The notes: generated by a model from the letters alone, not told the origin. 64,000 bases of DNA from Pedobacter polaris (GCF_005116505.1 NZ_SWBR01000001.1:1302001-1366000); one strand, 5' to 3'; shown: positions 43,598 to 52,532, numbered from the stretch's first letter. Numbers and translations are program-made.

Positions 43598-43729
43598 TCA
43601 ATGCTGTGATTTTGCAGCAACCATTATTTCTGATAAACGCAGCAAATCTTCGTCAAAAGTGTTCATCTTAGATAACTCTTCGGCTACAGACACAATATCA
43701 AGATTTTTTTGTTTCTGGCGACCACCATT
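43598..43729 (-). pseudogene. Short open fragment downstream of the tRNAs, probable gene relic
   Basis: The minus strand is open from the stop at 43730 to the stop at 43598, with a coding-like translation (GGRQKQKNLDIVSVAEELSK, then MNTFDEDLLRLSEIMVAAKS). A 22-codon frame could start at the ATG at 43664-43666, but the preceding residues also look coding. I do not recognise the family. It may be the C-terminal relic of an accessory gene in a decayed insertion. The rest of 43405-43781 holds no gene; 43534-43555 resembles a tRNA 3' end. Confidence 0.35.
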
Positions 43730-43781
43730 TTATTCACCAGTTCGCATAATTCTCAGAAAACGAGGGATTGCCTAAGGAAAC

Positions 43782-44837
43782 TCAATCCTTATAATAAAAC
43801 TTCCTGATACTATTTTCTTCGGTTTTCCCGTCCTCAGTCACCCTATAACAAATCACAAACTCTAAAAGCGACTTATCATTATACTCATTGCGGTAAAGCA
43901 CCTTTGCCATCTCCTCATCCTTCTCAGGATGCATCATTTTCGTTTCAACAATGTTGTCCTGGTTGTCAACTCTATCGATTGTAAGGTTGACTCTTTGTAG
44001 CTTAACAGTTGTCATATATTGCGCATTAAATATTGAAACAGCCCATTCCAAATTGTCTCGTTTTAGCTGATCATGCATGCTCGCCAGATCATAGTACCCC
44101 ATCACCATCTCCACGTCCGGAACGAGGAAATGTTGCATAGTCCGCTCATTTCCCTTACGAATCGTTTCTTCTATTTTATATAGATGCAGTTTTGAATCAT
44201 ACCTGCCATAATACTCCGTTTTTTCAAGTTCCTTTTTCGCATTATAGAAAAATTTCATTTCTGAGGACAAATAGAGACTTTCCTTATTCTTGAGAAATTT
44301 TTGCTCTTTTGATAATAGATTATGCTGATGATGATACGAATAATGGATTTCATCAGAAAACTGATCATTGATAAATGTCGCTTTTGACAGCATGGTCTTG
44401 TCCTGATAGGTAAAATTAATTTTGGTAACAGTACCATCTACAGAGACTGACGTTTCCGAAACTTTCATACCATTCTGGTAAGTGTAACTATGAGAATACG
44501 TTGCCTTATCCTCGTCCCGGTAATTTTCAGCAATCAGTACTCCCTCTTCATACTTAAAATCCTGAACAGATGATGCTTCCTCTATCGAATACCAACCTGT
44601 TTTGCCCAATACCGTATGCCCTTGGGAAGTAAAATGAGCATAAGCCTTAGTACCGTTTTTATATTTAATCAAACGATAGTTTTCCCCTGTGTATTCATAC
44701 ACACCTAACTGGCCATGCTCCTTCCCGTCTGCCTTACTTACGTCTAAGGTTCCAATAATCTGTTGCTTGTCATTGTAAAATATTTCTTTGCTATACTGGG
44801 AATATTCGTCGCGGTAAATTTCTTTAGTGAGGGGCAT
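43782..44837 (-). CDS. Orphan protein of unknown function with YD-repeat-like strands
   Basis: A 351-residue soluble protein, Tyr/Lys/Glu-rich, no signal peptide. Many segments follow a strand-turn pattern with aromatic-polar alternation (YTYQNGMKVSETSVSVDG, HYSYHHQHNLLSKEQKF), which recalls YD/RHS-type or MORN-like beta repeats without a clear consensus. No catalytic motif is seen. It stands alone in AT-rich DNA right after the tRNA cluster, which suggests horizontal origin. The start at 44837 is the only good Met. Confidence 0.65.
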   Translation of the reverse strand: MPLTKEIYRDEYSQYSKEIFYNDKQQIIGTLDVSKADGKEHGQLGVYEYTGENYRLIKYKNGTKAYAHFTSQGHTVLGKTGWYSIEEASSVQDFKYEEGVLIAENYRDEDKATYSHSYTYQNGMKVSETSVSVDGTVTKINFTYQDKTMLSKATFINDQFSDEIHYSYHHQHNLLSKEQKFLKNKESLYLSSEMKFFYNAKKELEKTEYYGRYDSKLHLYKIEETIRKGNERTMQHFLVPDVEMVMGYYDLASMHDQLKRDNLEWAVSIFNAQYMTTVKLQRVNLTIDRVDNQDNIVETKMMHPEKDEEMAKVLYRNEYNDKSLLEFVICYRVTEDGKTEENSIRKFYYKD

Positions 44838-45023
44838 AATTTATATATATTTAATTGTTAATTTAAATATATATAAAACAATGAGCCTGTCTAATAAATA
44901 ATAAGATTGCAAAGGAAAACTGTAAAATTGTTAACTATCAATAGAGAATATAAATTATATGGTCATTAATACTAGCCAAAAGTACTAAGTCATCAGTAAG
45001 AGAGTTCGACAAATGTAACGCTT

Positions 45024-45070
45024 GGGCTACATTAAAAGCATCAATCTGATAAAGTTTGATGCTTTTTTTA
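45024..45070 (+). terminator. Terminator behind a tRNA-3'-end-like remnant
   Basis: A 10-bp stem (45035-45044 with 45056-45065) and T-run preceded by GAGTTCGA (45002-45009) and GGGCTAC (45024-45030), which look like the T-loop and acceptor end of a tRNA. No complete tRNA precedes it. It may be the original terminator of a tRNA displaced by an insertion. The rest of 44838-45289 holds no gene. Confidence 0.5.
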
Positions 45071-45239
45071 TGTCATTTTATTCTCGATTGTCGATCAAAC
45101 AAAGCGAATAACGGATATTTCTGAACGGGTTGAATTATAAGGACGATGAGAGCAAGTTTAAATCCATCATGTAATCTTTTGGCTTAAATGACCATTTTAT
45201 TTGTCCCACACTCACCTTAATTTGATGATTAAAGTATTT

Positions 45240-45247
45240 TATATTTG
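45240..45247 (+). promoter_or_regulatory. Promoter -7 element for the DHFR-family gene
   Basis: TATATTTG fits TAnnTTTG exactly and lies 43 bp before the ATG at 45290. The nearest TTTG upstream (45221-45224) is only 15 bp away, shorter than ideal. Confidence 0.4.
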
Positions 45248-45289
45248 ATCTTCAAAGACAGTAACACACTATACATAAAATAGAACTAC

Positions 45290-45862
45290 ATGAGAAAAAT
45301 AATTTCATTTATGCACATATCGCTTGACGGCTTTGTGGCAGGGCCGAACGGAGAAATGGACTGGATTAAAGTTGATGAAGAAATTTTTGATTATGTAGGT
45401 AAGCGGATAAGCGAAGGCGACACTGCATTATATGGACGAGTAACTTATCAGATGATGGAAAATTACTGGCCTACGGAAGCAGACAGTCCAACAGCGACCA
45501 AGCACGATATTGAACATTCAAAATGGTATGCTAAAGTCTACAAAGTTGTTTTATCAAAAACAATGAAAGGAATGGATTTAACTAACACAAAAATTATTAG
45601 TGATAACCTTTCGGACAGCATAAATGAAATAAAACACCAGGCGGGCGGAGACATCTTGCTTTTTGGTAGCCCAACAGCAACACATTCACTTATTGAACAA
45701 AACTTAATTGATGGCTACTGGCTATTTGTTAATCCAATTATCCTTGGACAAGGCATTCCTTTGTTTGTAGACATCAAAGAGAAAATAAAACTAAACCTAT
45801 TGGCTACTCGACAATTTACTTGCGGGGTAACTGAACTGAATTACACAGTAGACAGGCAATAA
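45290..45862 (+). CDS. Dihydrofolate reductase-family (RibD C-terminal-like) protein
   Basis: A 190-residue protein of the RibD C-terminal/DHFR-like fold. The start MRKIISFMHISLDGFVAGPN with GEMDW, the central LYGRVTYQMMENYWP and GGDILLFGSPTATHSLIEQ motifs are typical of the YyaP/YwjB-type reductases of unknown substrate. Single gene with its own promoter and terminator. Confidence 0.9.
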   Translation: MRKIISFMHISLDGFVAGPNGEMDWIKVDEEIFDYVGKRISEGDTALYGRVTYQMMENYWPTEADSPTATKHDIEHSKWYAKVYKVVLSKTMKGMDLTNTKIISDNLSDSINEIKHQAGGDILLFGSPTATHSLIEQNLIDGYWLFVNPIILGQGIPLFVDIKEKIKLNLLATRQFTCGVTELNYTVDRQ

Positions 45863-45894
45863 CAATAAACTCCCTTCACCACTACGTTAATACA

Positions 45895-45926
45895 AACCCT
45901 TCTACTTTCGTTGAAGGGTTTTTTTG
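45895..45926 (+). terminator. Terminator of the DHFR-family gene
   Basis: An 8-bp stem AACCCTTC/GAAGGGTT (45895-45902 with 45913-45920), loop of 10 nt, followed by a T-run. Confidence 0.8.
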
Positions 45927-45952
45927 TGCTAATTACGCTCATCTAGCTATGG

Positions 45953-45974
45953 CACAAACGTTTGTGTTGTGTTT
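45953..45974. promoter_or_regulatory. LacI-type operator palindrome, copy 1
   Basis: CACAAACGTTTGTG is a perfect 14-bp palindrome with the central CG usual for LacI/GalR-family operators, followed by TTGTGTTT. A near-identical copy with the same flank lies 250 bp downstream at 46203. Confidence 0.55.
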
Positions 45975-46202
45975 AGTCGTATCTCCTCTAATAAATAATT
46001 AACACAATATTTAAATTAAGCGATTAAGACAGGTCGGAAGCATGAAACCGAAAGATCATCATAACCCAATTTTAGCATAAGAAGGGATATAATCATTAAT
46101 TCCCCAATAGATATGCGGCAAAAAATTACTGAAATCCACTAGTAGAGCACAACTCCTAACAATAATAATTTACGTGAATCTTTAGGGCTTAAAGTTTTTA
46201 TA

Positions 46203-46224
46203 CACAAACGTTTGCGTTGTGTTT
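46203..46224. promoter_or_regulatory. LacI-type operator palindrome, copy 2
   Basis: CACAAACGTTTGCG with the same TTGTGTTT flank as the copy at 45953. It lies 110 bp before the DUF3472 gene. The 470-bp region between the DHFR-family gene and DUF3472 holds no other gene; the two sites probably control DUF3472 expression. Confidence 0.55.
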
Positions 46225-46333
46225 TGCCATTTAACGGACTAGTAAAATGACTAAGTTATATTAAATACGCGAACGAGCGTAGGCTGCATTTATTATCCGA
46301 TACATCACTATTAACTATAATATAACCTAAATC

Positions 46334-47665
46334 ATGAAAAAACCAATTAAATCAATTTCAAGCCTATTTGTTTTGGCCCTACTTTTATTTACAAGTTCTT
46401 GTAAAAAAAATGAAGGGGGTGCAGAAGCTGCAACTTTAGATAAACTCGAAAGTGTAGCGGTAGCAGAACCTCAATCGCTAGGTGGCACTTCATTAACGGT
46501 CTCAATGGGTGGCAATGCTTTTGTAACTACCTTAGCACCAGGAAGTGGAGAAACAGTAACAACAACAACATTAGGAAACTGGACTAATGCAAATAGTATT
46601 TTCAGTTCTTATTTCAGGATCGGAAATACAGGATCGCTTACTGTTAAGGTTAAAGCCTCAGTACCATCAGGAACAAGCGTTTTAAAAATTACTGTCAATG
46701 GAACAATTTTTAACGTAACGGTAACAGGTGCTGCGTATACAACATATAATGTGGGTACGGTAAATATTGCTACACCAGGGTATGTCACTGTGAAATTCCA
46801 AGGGGTAACTAAAACTGGTTCTTATTTCGCAGATGTTTCAGATCTAGTGATAAGCGGTCCTTCGGTAGCTTCAAATGTTTACTATGCTAATGATCCTGCT
46901 AATTATTATTGGTCTAGAAGAGGACCATCAGTTCATTTAAATTATACAGCACAACCTAACACAGAATGGTTTTACAATGAAATTACTGTGCCAGCTGGTG
47001 AAGACAAAATTGGAAGTTATTATATGGCAAATGGATTCGATGGCGGATATTTTGGTATGCAGGTTAAATCAGCAACAGAGCGATGGATGATTTTTTCTGT
47101 TTGGAACCCATCTAATGGCACTACCACCTGGACAAGAAAAGGACCAGGTGTTGTTGCAACTACTTTTGCCGGAGAAGGGGAGGGTGGAAAGTCTTACCTG
47201 GTTTTTAATTGGCTTGCAGGAAATACCTATAAATTTTTAACTCAAGGGAAACCTGATGGATTGGGCAATACCATTTTCTCCTCATGGTTTTATGCGCCCG
47301 AACTTGGTGTATGGAAATTTATGGCTACTTGGAAAAGGCCTAATACCAATAGTTATTTAACGGCATTGCATTCATTTTTAGAGAACTTCGATGTTAATAA
47401 GGGTTATTTGGGCAGAAAAGCAGAGTATGGTAATCAATGGTTGCGTAATGCTGCAGGTACTTGGACAGAAATCACTTCAGCTACCTATACCGTAGATCCA
47501 ACAGGCGGTAATCAACAGCGAATGGATTTTGCAGGTGGTTTATCTTCAGGGAAATTTTATTTACAGAATGGCGGATTTTTTGCCAACTATGTGGCAGCTA
47601 ACCAAACATTTAATAGAACGCCGATAGGTACAGCTCCAACAGTAAATCTTACTACACTTCCGTAA
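46334..47665 (+). CDS. DUF3472-domain lipoprotein, carbohydrate-related
   Basis: A 443-residue lipoprotein: signal peptide with Cys in FTSSCKKNEGG (about residue 23). Residues about 45-175 are a beta-sandwich with repeated TV/SV strands. The C-terminal part, from YYANDPANYYWSRRGPSVHL (about 185) through RWMIFSVWNPSNGTTTW and the final segment, is a DUF3472 domain, often paired with DUF5077 in putative glycan-binding proteins of Bacteroidota. Expected on the cell surface or in the periplasm. LacI-type palindromes precede it, consistent with sugar control. Confidence 0.82.
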   Translation: MKKPIKSISSLFVLALLLFTSSCKKNEGGAEAATLDKLESVAVAEPQSLGGTSLTVSMGGNAFVTTLAPGSGETVTTTTLGNWTNANSIFSSYFRIGNTGSLTVKVKASVPSGTSVLKITVNGTIFNVTVTGAAYTTYNVGTVNIATPGYVTVKFQGVTKTGSYFADVSDLVISGPSVASNVYYANDPANYYWSRRGPSVHLNYTAQPNTEWFYNEITVPAGEDKIGSYYMANGFDGGYFGMQVKSATERWMIFSVWNPSNGTTTWTRKGPGVVATTFAGEGEGGKSYLVFNWLAGNTYKFLTQGKPDGLGNTIFSSWFYAPELGVWKFMATWKRPNTNSYLTALHSFLENFDVNKGYLGRKAEYGNQWLRNAAGTWTEITSATYTVDPTGGNQQRMDFAGGLSSGKFYLQNGGFFANYVAANQTFNRTPIGTAPTVNLTTLP

Positions 47666-47672
47666 ATTTTTT

Positions 47673-47713
47673 GTGCAGATCAGGACGATGTATACTGATC
47701 TGCACTTTTTTTA
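47673..47713 (+). terminator. Terminator of the DUF3472 gene
   Basis: A 10-bp stem GTGCAGATCA/TGATCTGCAC (47673-47682 with 47696-47705), loop of 13 nt, then T-run. Confidence 0.85.
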
Positions 47714-47823
47714 AGCATCAACACTACATTAATAGTAAAAATGAACTTCTAAGATGTTTAACCCTCATTATTTAGGCGTTACAATGAAGGGAAATTGAGT
47801 AATTGAAAATTTTTTATCAAATT

Positions 47824-47857
47824 ACTTTGAAATACAAAGTACTTTTACATACCTTTG
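47824..47857 (+). promoter_or_regulatory. Promoter with overlapping palindromic operator
   Basis: TTTG (47826-47829), 20-bp spacer and TACCTTTG (47850-47857) form a consensus Bacteroidota promoter. A perfect inverted repeat, TACTTTG-AAATA-CAAAGTA (47824-47842), covers the upstream element, so a bound dimer would block RNA polymerase. It drives the two membrane-protein genes downstream. Confidence 0.65.
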
Positions 47858-47917
47858 TGTAAGCAAACAAATTAAGAGATAACCAAAAAATATTGATAAC
47901 TTAAATAACCAAATCAA

Positions 47918-48253
47918 ATGATACATTCAAAAAATTTAATAGCAAACTCAATTCATCCTGTTTCCTTAGCTAAACGAATGCTGCTAGGAGCGGGAATTGG
48001 TTTAGCCCTAGTCTCATTGTTTCTAATTGGATCAAGAGCAGAACCTGCATGGGGAAAACTATGGATGATTAGGCCATTAATTATGGTTCCCTTAGCTGGC
48101 GCAGGAGCCGGATTAATCAATTACATGATGGATGATTTTCGTGCTCAGGGCGGGTGGAAAAAAGCTTTGGCTATCGCATTTACCGTCGTGGCATACATTA
48201 TCGCCTTATGGCTTGGTATTGTTTTAGGACTGGATGGCACATTGTGGGATTAA
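47918..48253 (+). CDS. Small membrane protein of unknown function
   Basis: A 111-residue protein with three predicted membrane helices (about residues 20-40, 52-70, 84-106). Sequence is generic hydrophobic with Gly motifs (LAGAGAGLINYMMDD). No family recognised. It lies 48 bp before the DUF4153 gene and shares its promoter. Confidence 0.75.
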   Translation: MIHSKNLIANSIHPVSLAKRMLLGAGIGLALVSLFLIGSRAEPAWGKLWMIRPLIMVPLAGAGAGLINYMMDDFRAQGGWKKALAIAFTVVAYIIALWLGIVLGLDGTLWD

Positions 48254-48301
48254 ACCAATTGACCAAAATTAAGATTGACTTAAATTTCTAATTATAAACT
48301 C

Positions 48302-49546
48302 ATGAAACAAGAAATACTCGCTCAGCTAAATGAGCCAAAGCAACTTGAAAAGTTATACAGAACCAATAAAGTGCTTTTTAAACGAGAGTTTAGTGAACTT
48401 TACCCAGAGCTAAAAGACAATGCAATTGCAGATTTCTGGAAGGAAAGACTAAGCTATGAAAGTGAAGGCATTAACTGGGGCACAGGCAGAGAATTGGTAT
48501 TGGTAATCATCGCTTCCCTTGTGGCGGGTCTTATCGCTAAGTTACCAGCAATTTTTGCCATAAATGAAGATTTTTTCTATCCTAGAAATATTGGTTTTAT
48601 CGTTTTCCCTTTGTTAACAGCTTACTTTGCCTGGAAAAATAAACTATCAACTCCTAAAATTGCTTTTATTGTTGTCGCAATTCTTGCTGGCTTAGTCTTT
48701 ATCAATTTCTTTCCAGACCTTAAGAAAAGTGATACTTTAATTTTATCATGTATCCATTTACTCTTGTTTTTATGGTCTATATTAGGTTTTGCATTTGTTG
48801 GAGAGCAGGGAAATAATGAAGAAAAGCGTCTCGGCTTTTTAAAGTACAACGGCGATCTTGTAGTAATGACAACCCTGATTTTAATTGCGGGTGGAATTAT
48901 GACTGGTGTAACCATTGGCCTTTTCTCCCTAATTGGTTTTAATATAGAAGAGTTTTATTTCAAAAACATTGCAATTTTGGGTTTAGCAGCTGCACCAATT
49001 GTTGGTACTTACCTTACTCAAACCAATCCGCAATTGGTAGGTAAAGTTTCTCCTGTAATTGCTAAGCTATTCAGTCCATTGGTAGCAGTAATGTTGGTTG
49101 TGTATTTAATTGCAATAGCTTATTCTGGTAAAAATCCTTACAATGACCGAGAATTTTTGCTGATTTTTAACGCTTTATTGATTGGCGTTATGGCAATTAT
49201 CTTCTTTTCTATAGCCGAAACAGCTAAATCAACTAAAAATTATACTGGCGTCTGGGTGCTTGTGCTACTTTCTGTTGTTACCATAGTAGTTAATGGAGTT
49301 GCACTTTCAGCTATAGTATTCCGAATTTCAGAGTGGGGTTTTACACCAAATAGAACTGCGGTTTTGGGTGGCAATATTTTAATATTAATAAATCTGCTCT
49401 TGGTAACGGTGCAATTATTTAAGGTAATTTCCAAAAAAGCTGAGATTAATGGAGTAGGAAAAACAATAGCTTTCTACTTACCCGTTTATTTTATATGGAC
49501 TATTATTGTAACTTTTGTTTTCCCATTGATATTTGGTTTTAAATAA
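48302..49546 (+). CDS. DUF4153-family multispanning membrane protein
   Basis: A 414-residue inner-membrane protein: a soluble N-terminal segment (about 60 residues) followed by about ten membrane helices. The sequence pattern, including LGFLKYNGDLVVMTTLILIAGG, matches DUF4153 proteins. Function unknown. Second gene of the pair behind the 47824 promoter, ended by the terminator at 49568. Confidence 0.82.
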   Translation: MKQEILAQLNEPKQLEKLYRTNKVLFKREFSELYPELKDNAIADFWKERLSYESEGINWGTGRELVLVIIASLVAGLIAKLPAIFAINEDFFYPRNIGFIVFPLLTAYFAWKNKLSTPKIAFIVVAILAGLVFINFFPDLKKSDTLILSCIHLLLFLWSILGFAFVGEQGNNEEKRLGFLKYNGDLVVMTTLILIAGGIMTGVTIGLFSLIGFNIEEFYFKNIAILGLAAAPIVGTYLTQTNPQLVGKVSPVIAKLFSPLVAVMLVVYLIAIAYSGKNPYNDREFLLIFNALLIGVMAIIFFSIAETAKSTKNYTGVWVLVLLSVVTIVVNGVALSAIVFRISEWGFTPNRTAVLGGNILILINLLLVTVQLFKVISKKAEINGVGKTIAFYLPVYFIWTIIVTFVFPLIFGFK

Positions 49547-49567
49547 AAGAATTACCTATAAAAGAAA

Positions 49568-49598
49568 AACCTTTCAAGCATCTTGAAGGGTTTTTTTA
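49568..49598 (+). terminator. Terminator of the DUF4153 gene
   Basis: An 11-bp stem with one G-T pair (49568-49578 with 49582-49592), 3-nt loop, then T-run. Confidence 0.8.
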
Positions 49599-49626
49599 TG
49601 ACTACGCCCATGTCACTCTTAACCTC

Positions 49627-49895
49627 ATGTCAGTCTGAGCCTGTCGAAGACCCTTGCATACCCTTCGACAAGCTCAGGGTGACAGCTGATGTTTAATGAA
49701 TACACACTTATTAGTTAAGTTTATAGATAGAACTTTCACTTGTCAGTCTGAGCCTGTCGAAGACCTTTGCATACCCTTCGACAAGCTCAGGGTGACAACA
49801 TACATTTAATGAATTTAACGGTTTAAATTTACAGATAGAGTTTTCACATATCAATCTGATTCCCATGTCAGTCTGAGCTTGTCGAAGACCCCTAT
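49627..49895. repeat. Cluster of REP-type palindromes
   Basis: Two full inverted pairs, ATGTCAGTCTGAGCCTGTCG with CCCTTCGACAAGCTCAGGGT, at 49627-49685 and 49740-49798, plus a single left half at 49866-49890. Each pair can fold into a long hairpin of about 55 bp. Copies of the same family occur at 26094 and 37316-37435. The rest of the 440-bp gap holds no gene. Confidence 0.75.
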
Positions 49896-49986
49896 TCAGT
49901 TGCACAGTTTAACCCCTTAAATTTAAAATGGCTTAGATGAACAAGCGGATTAATAATTACACTAATTTTGCTTGTAAATAACAGCA

Positions 49987-50400
49987 ATGAAAGATTCAGA
50001 ACAAAGACTTTTAAAACACCAAATTAAACCAACGGCAATGCGTTTGGTTGTTTTGAATTTTTTGTTAGATCAATCTGCAGCCCAAAGCCTCACCGATATA
50101 GAGTTAAAAATGGGAAGAACGGATCGGGTAACATTATACCGCACCATTAGAACATTTGAAGAAAATGGACTTGTACATCGCATTGAAGATGGAAGTGGGA
50201 TAACCAAGTTTGCGTTATGTGCACCAGGCTGTAATGTAGAAGGCCATCATGACCTACACGTTCACTTTTATTGCTTAGAATGTAAAGAGACGCATTGCCT
50301 GCCAAAAACCCATATTCCAGAAGTGAAATTGCCAAGTACCTACAAAGTTTTAGAAACGCAATTGGTAGTTAAAGGCATTTGCTCAAATTGTAGCGAGTAA
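49987..50400 (+). CDS. Fur-family metal-responsive repressor, probably zinc/iron
   Basis: A 137-residue Fur-family protein. The winged helix (MRLVVLNFLLDQSAAQSLTD, TDRVTLYRTIRTFEENGLVH) is followed by a His/Cys-rich dimerisation domain (CAPGCNVEGHHDLHVHFYC, CLECKETHC, CSNCSE). The CxxC pairs indicate a structural zinc. It lies 44 bp upstream of a zinc-type P1B-ATPase, so it probably controls metal export or zinc homeostasis. Confidence 0.9.
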   Translation: MKDSEQRLLKHQIKPTAMRLVVLNFLLDQSAAQSLTDIELKMGRTDRVTLYRTIRTFEENGLVHRIEDGSGITKFALCAPGCNVEGHHDLHVHFYCLECKETHCLPKTHIPEVKLPSTYKVLETQLVVKGICSNCSE

Positions 50401-50444
50401 TCTTTGCAATACCATTGCAATACAATTCCATGTAAATTTACAGC

Positions 50445-52418
50445 ATGAAAGATTGTTGCAACCACGATGATATAGTAGAAATTAAGCACGAACATACGCA
50501 CCCTAAATCAACAGCAGTGGCTGAAGATGAACATAGCCACGATCATGGCCAGGCTGATGGGCCGCAATGGAAGCAACATTTAGGTTTACTGATAGGTTTA
50601 GGCATATTGGTCTGTGTACTTGTAATGGATTATGGCTTTGGCATTCAACTTCCTAAATGGATTTCTCTTGCCGTAAATGCTTTCGCTTATCTTTTAGCAG
50701 GATGGGGAGTGCTTAAATTGGCAATCCGTAAAGTGATGAGGGGAGATATTTTCAATGAATTTGTACTCATGAGTGTGGCTACTTTAGGTGCTTTTTACAT
50801 CGGAGAATATGCAGAAGGTGTAGCAGTAATGGTATTTTATTCAATAGGAGAATGGTTTCAAGATGCTGCGGTTGATAAAGCAAAAGCAAGCATCAAAGCG
50901 TTGTTAGACATTAGACCAGATGAAGTAACTGTAATTAGAGATGGAAGCGCTAAAGTTCTCAATGCCAGAACAATCAAATTAGATGAGATTATACAAGTAA
51001 AAGCCGGAGAAAAAGTAGGGCTTGATGGCGAACTACTATCTAATCAAGGTGCTTTCAATACTGCGGCATTAACAGGCGAAAGTAGACCCGATACGAAATA
51101 CAAAGGTGATACTGTACTTGCAGGAATGATCAATTTAAATACCGTTTCAGAAATTAAGGTAACAGCCCTTTTTCAAGATAGTAAGTTGAGCAAGATTTTA
51201 GAAATGGTTCAAGATGCTTCTTCCCGCAAATCTCAAACCCAACTTTTCATCTCTAGGTTTGCAAAAGTCTATACCCCAATTGTATTCTTTTTGGCATTGG
51301 CATTAGCCCTCATTCCATATTTAGTAGTAGAAAATTATGTGTTTAACGATTGGTTGTATAGGGCTTTGGTGTTTTTAGTTATCAGTTGCCCTTGCGCATT
51401 GGTGGTCTCTATTCCCTTAGGCTATTTTGGTGGAATTGGTTTAGCCTCTAAAAATGGAATCCTTTTTAAGGGTGGAAATTTTTTAGATGTAATGACTAAA
51501 ATTAACACCATTGTGATGGATAAAACCGGAACATTAACCAAAGGTGTTTTTAAAGTTCAGAAAGTAGTAGTTGCTGATGGGATAAGTGAAAAAGAGCTAA
51601 TTAAGCTTGCAGCCATTTTAGAAAGTAATTCAACTCATCCGGTAGCTAAAGCCATTGTTGATTATGTTGGAGAAGCAATTGGTGACGAAAAGGCTACTGA
51701 GGTAGAAGAAATTGCCGGGCATGGCTTGGTAGGTATAATTGGCGATAAAGAGGTACTCACAGGAAATTTGAAGCTCTTAAAAAAATACGACATCAACTAT
51801 CCGAAAGAGCTAACAGAAATTATAGATACCATTGTAGTGCTTGCTATAAATAAGAAATATGCAGGTTACATTACCATTGCCGATGAGATTAAGGAAGATG
51901 CAAAAGAAGCCATTAGGCAAATGCACGCACTCAACATCAAAACGGTAATGCTTTCTGGAGATAAACAAGCTGTAGCAGATCAGGTAGCAAAAATAGTAGG
52001 AATTGATAATGCTTATGGCGATTTGTTGCCAGAGGGGAAAGTAGCAAAAGTAGAAGCGCTAAAAAATGAGGGTAGACACATTGCATTTGTTGGTGACGGT
52101 GTAAACGATGCTCCTGTAATTGCTTTAGCAGATGCAGGGATTGCCATGGGCGGTTTAGGGAGTGATGCGGCAATAGAAACTGCTGATATTGTTATTCAGA
52201 ATGACCAGGTCTTAAAAATTGTTACAGCACTTAAAATTGGCAAACTCACCCGTAACATTGTTTGGCAAAATATCGGTTTAGCCATGTCGGTTAAAGTTGC
52301 CGTTTTATCATTGGGAGCTTTTGGTGTAGCTAATCTGTGGGAGGCAGTAATTGCTGATGTTGGAGTAGCTTTTCTGGCAATTTTAAATGCAGTCAGAATT
52401 CAGCGGAAGAAGGTTTAG
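50445..52418 (+). CDS. Heavy-metal P1B-type ATPase, probably Zn/Cd/Pb exporter
   Basis: A 657-residue metal-exporting ATPase. The N-terminus is His-rich (HDHGQ region, about residues 2-40) instead of carrying a heavy-metal-associated domain. Transport helices include the metal-binding CPC motif in VISCPCALVVS (about residue 315), the phosphorylation site DKTGTLTK (about 359) and the hinge GDGVNDAPV (about 550). It resembles ZntA/CadA. The fur gene is directly upstream, giving a metal-responsive unit. Confidence 0.93.
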   Translation: MKDCCNHDDIVEIKHEHTHPKSTAVAEDEHSHDHGQADGPQWKQHLGLLIGLGILVCVLVMDYGFGIQLPKWISLAVNAFAYLLAGWGVLKLAIRKVMRGDIFNEFVLMSVATLGAFYIGEYAEGVAVMVFYSIGEWFQDAAVDKAKASIKALLDIRPDEVTVIRDGSAKVLNARTIKLDEIIQVKAGEKVGLDGELLSNQGAFNTAALTGESRPDTKYKGDTVLAGMINLNTVSEIKVTALFQDSKLSKILEMVQDASSRKSQTQLFISRFAKVYTPIVFFLALALALIPYLVVENYVFNDWLYRALVFLVISCPCALVVSIPLGYFGGIGLASKNGILFKGGNFLDVMTKINTIVMDKTGTLTKGVFKVQKVVVADGISEKELIKLAAILESNSTHPVAKAIVDYVGEAIGDEKATEVEEIAGHGLVGIIGDKEVLTGNLKLLKKYDINYPKELTEIIDTIVVLAINKKYAGYITIADEIKEDAKEAIRQMHALNIKTVMLSGDKQAVADQVAKIVGIDNAYGDLLPEGKVAKVEALKNEGRHIAFVGDGVNDAPVIALADAGIAMGGLGSDAAIETADIVIQNDQVLKIVTALKIGKLTRNIVWQNIGLAMSVKVAVLSLGAFGVANLWEAVIADVGVAFLAILNAVRIQRKKV

Positions 52419-52532
52419 TTTCCAATGGCATAGATGACCATAAAATTGTGACATTTGGGCATAAAATCGTATATTTGATTAATTATTCTCATCCGACGAA
52501 TACGTCGAAATTTCAATTATTATCTTAGTTTA

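Noticed and set aside
51937..52173. His/Leu-rich minus-strand reading frame in the P-type ATPase gene
   Set aside because: It is the antisense shadow of the conserved GDGVND region, with no own start signal.
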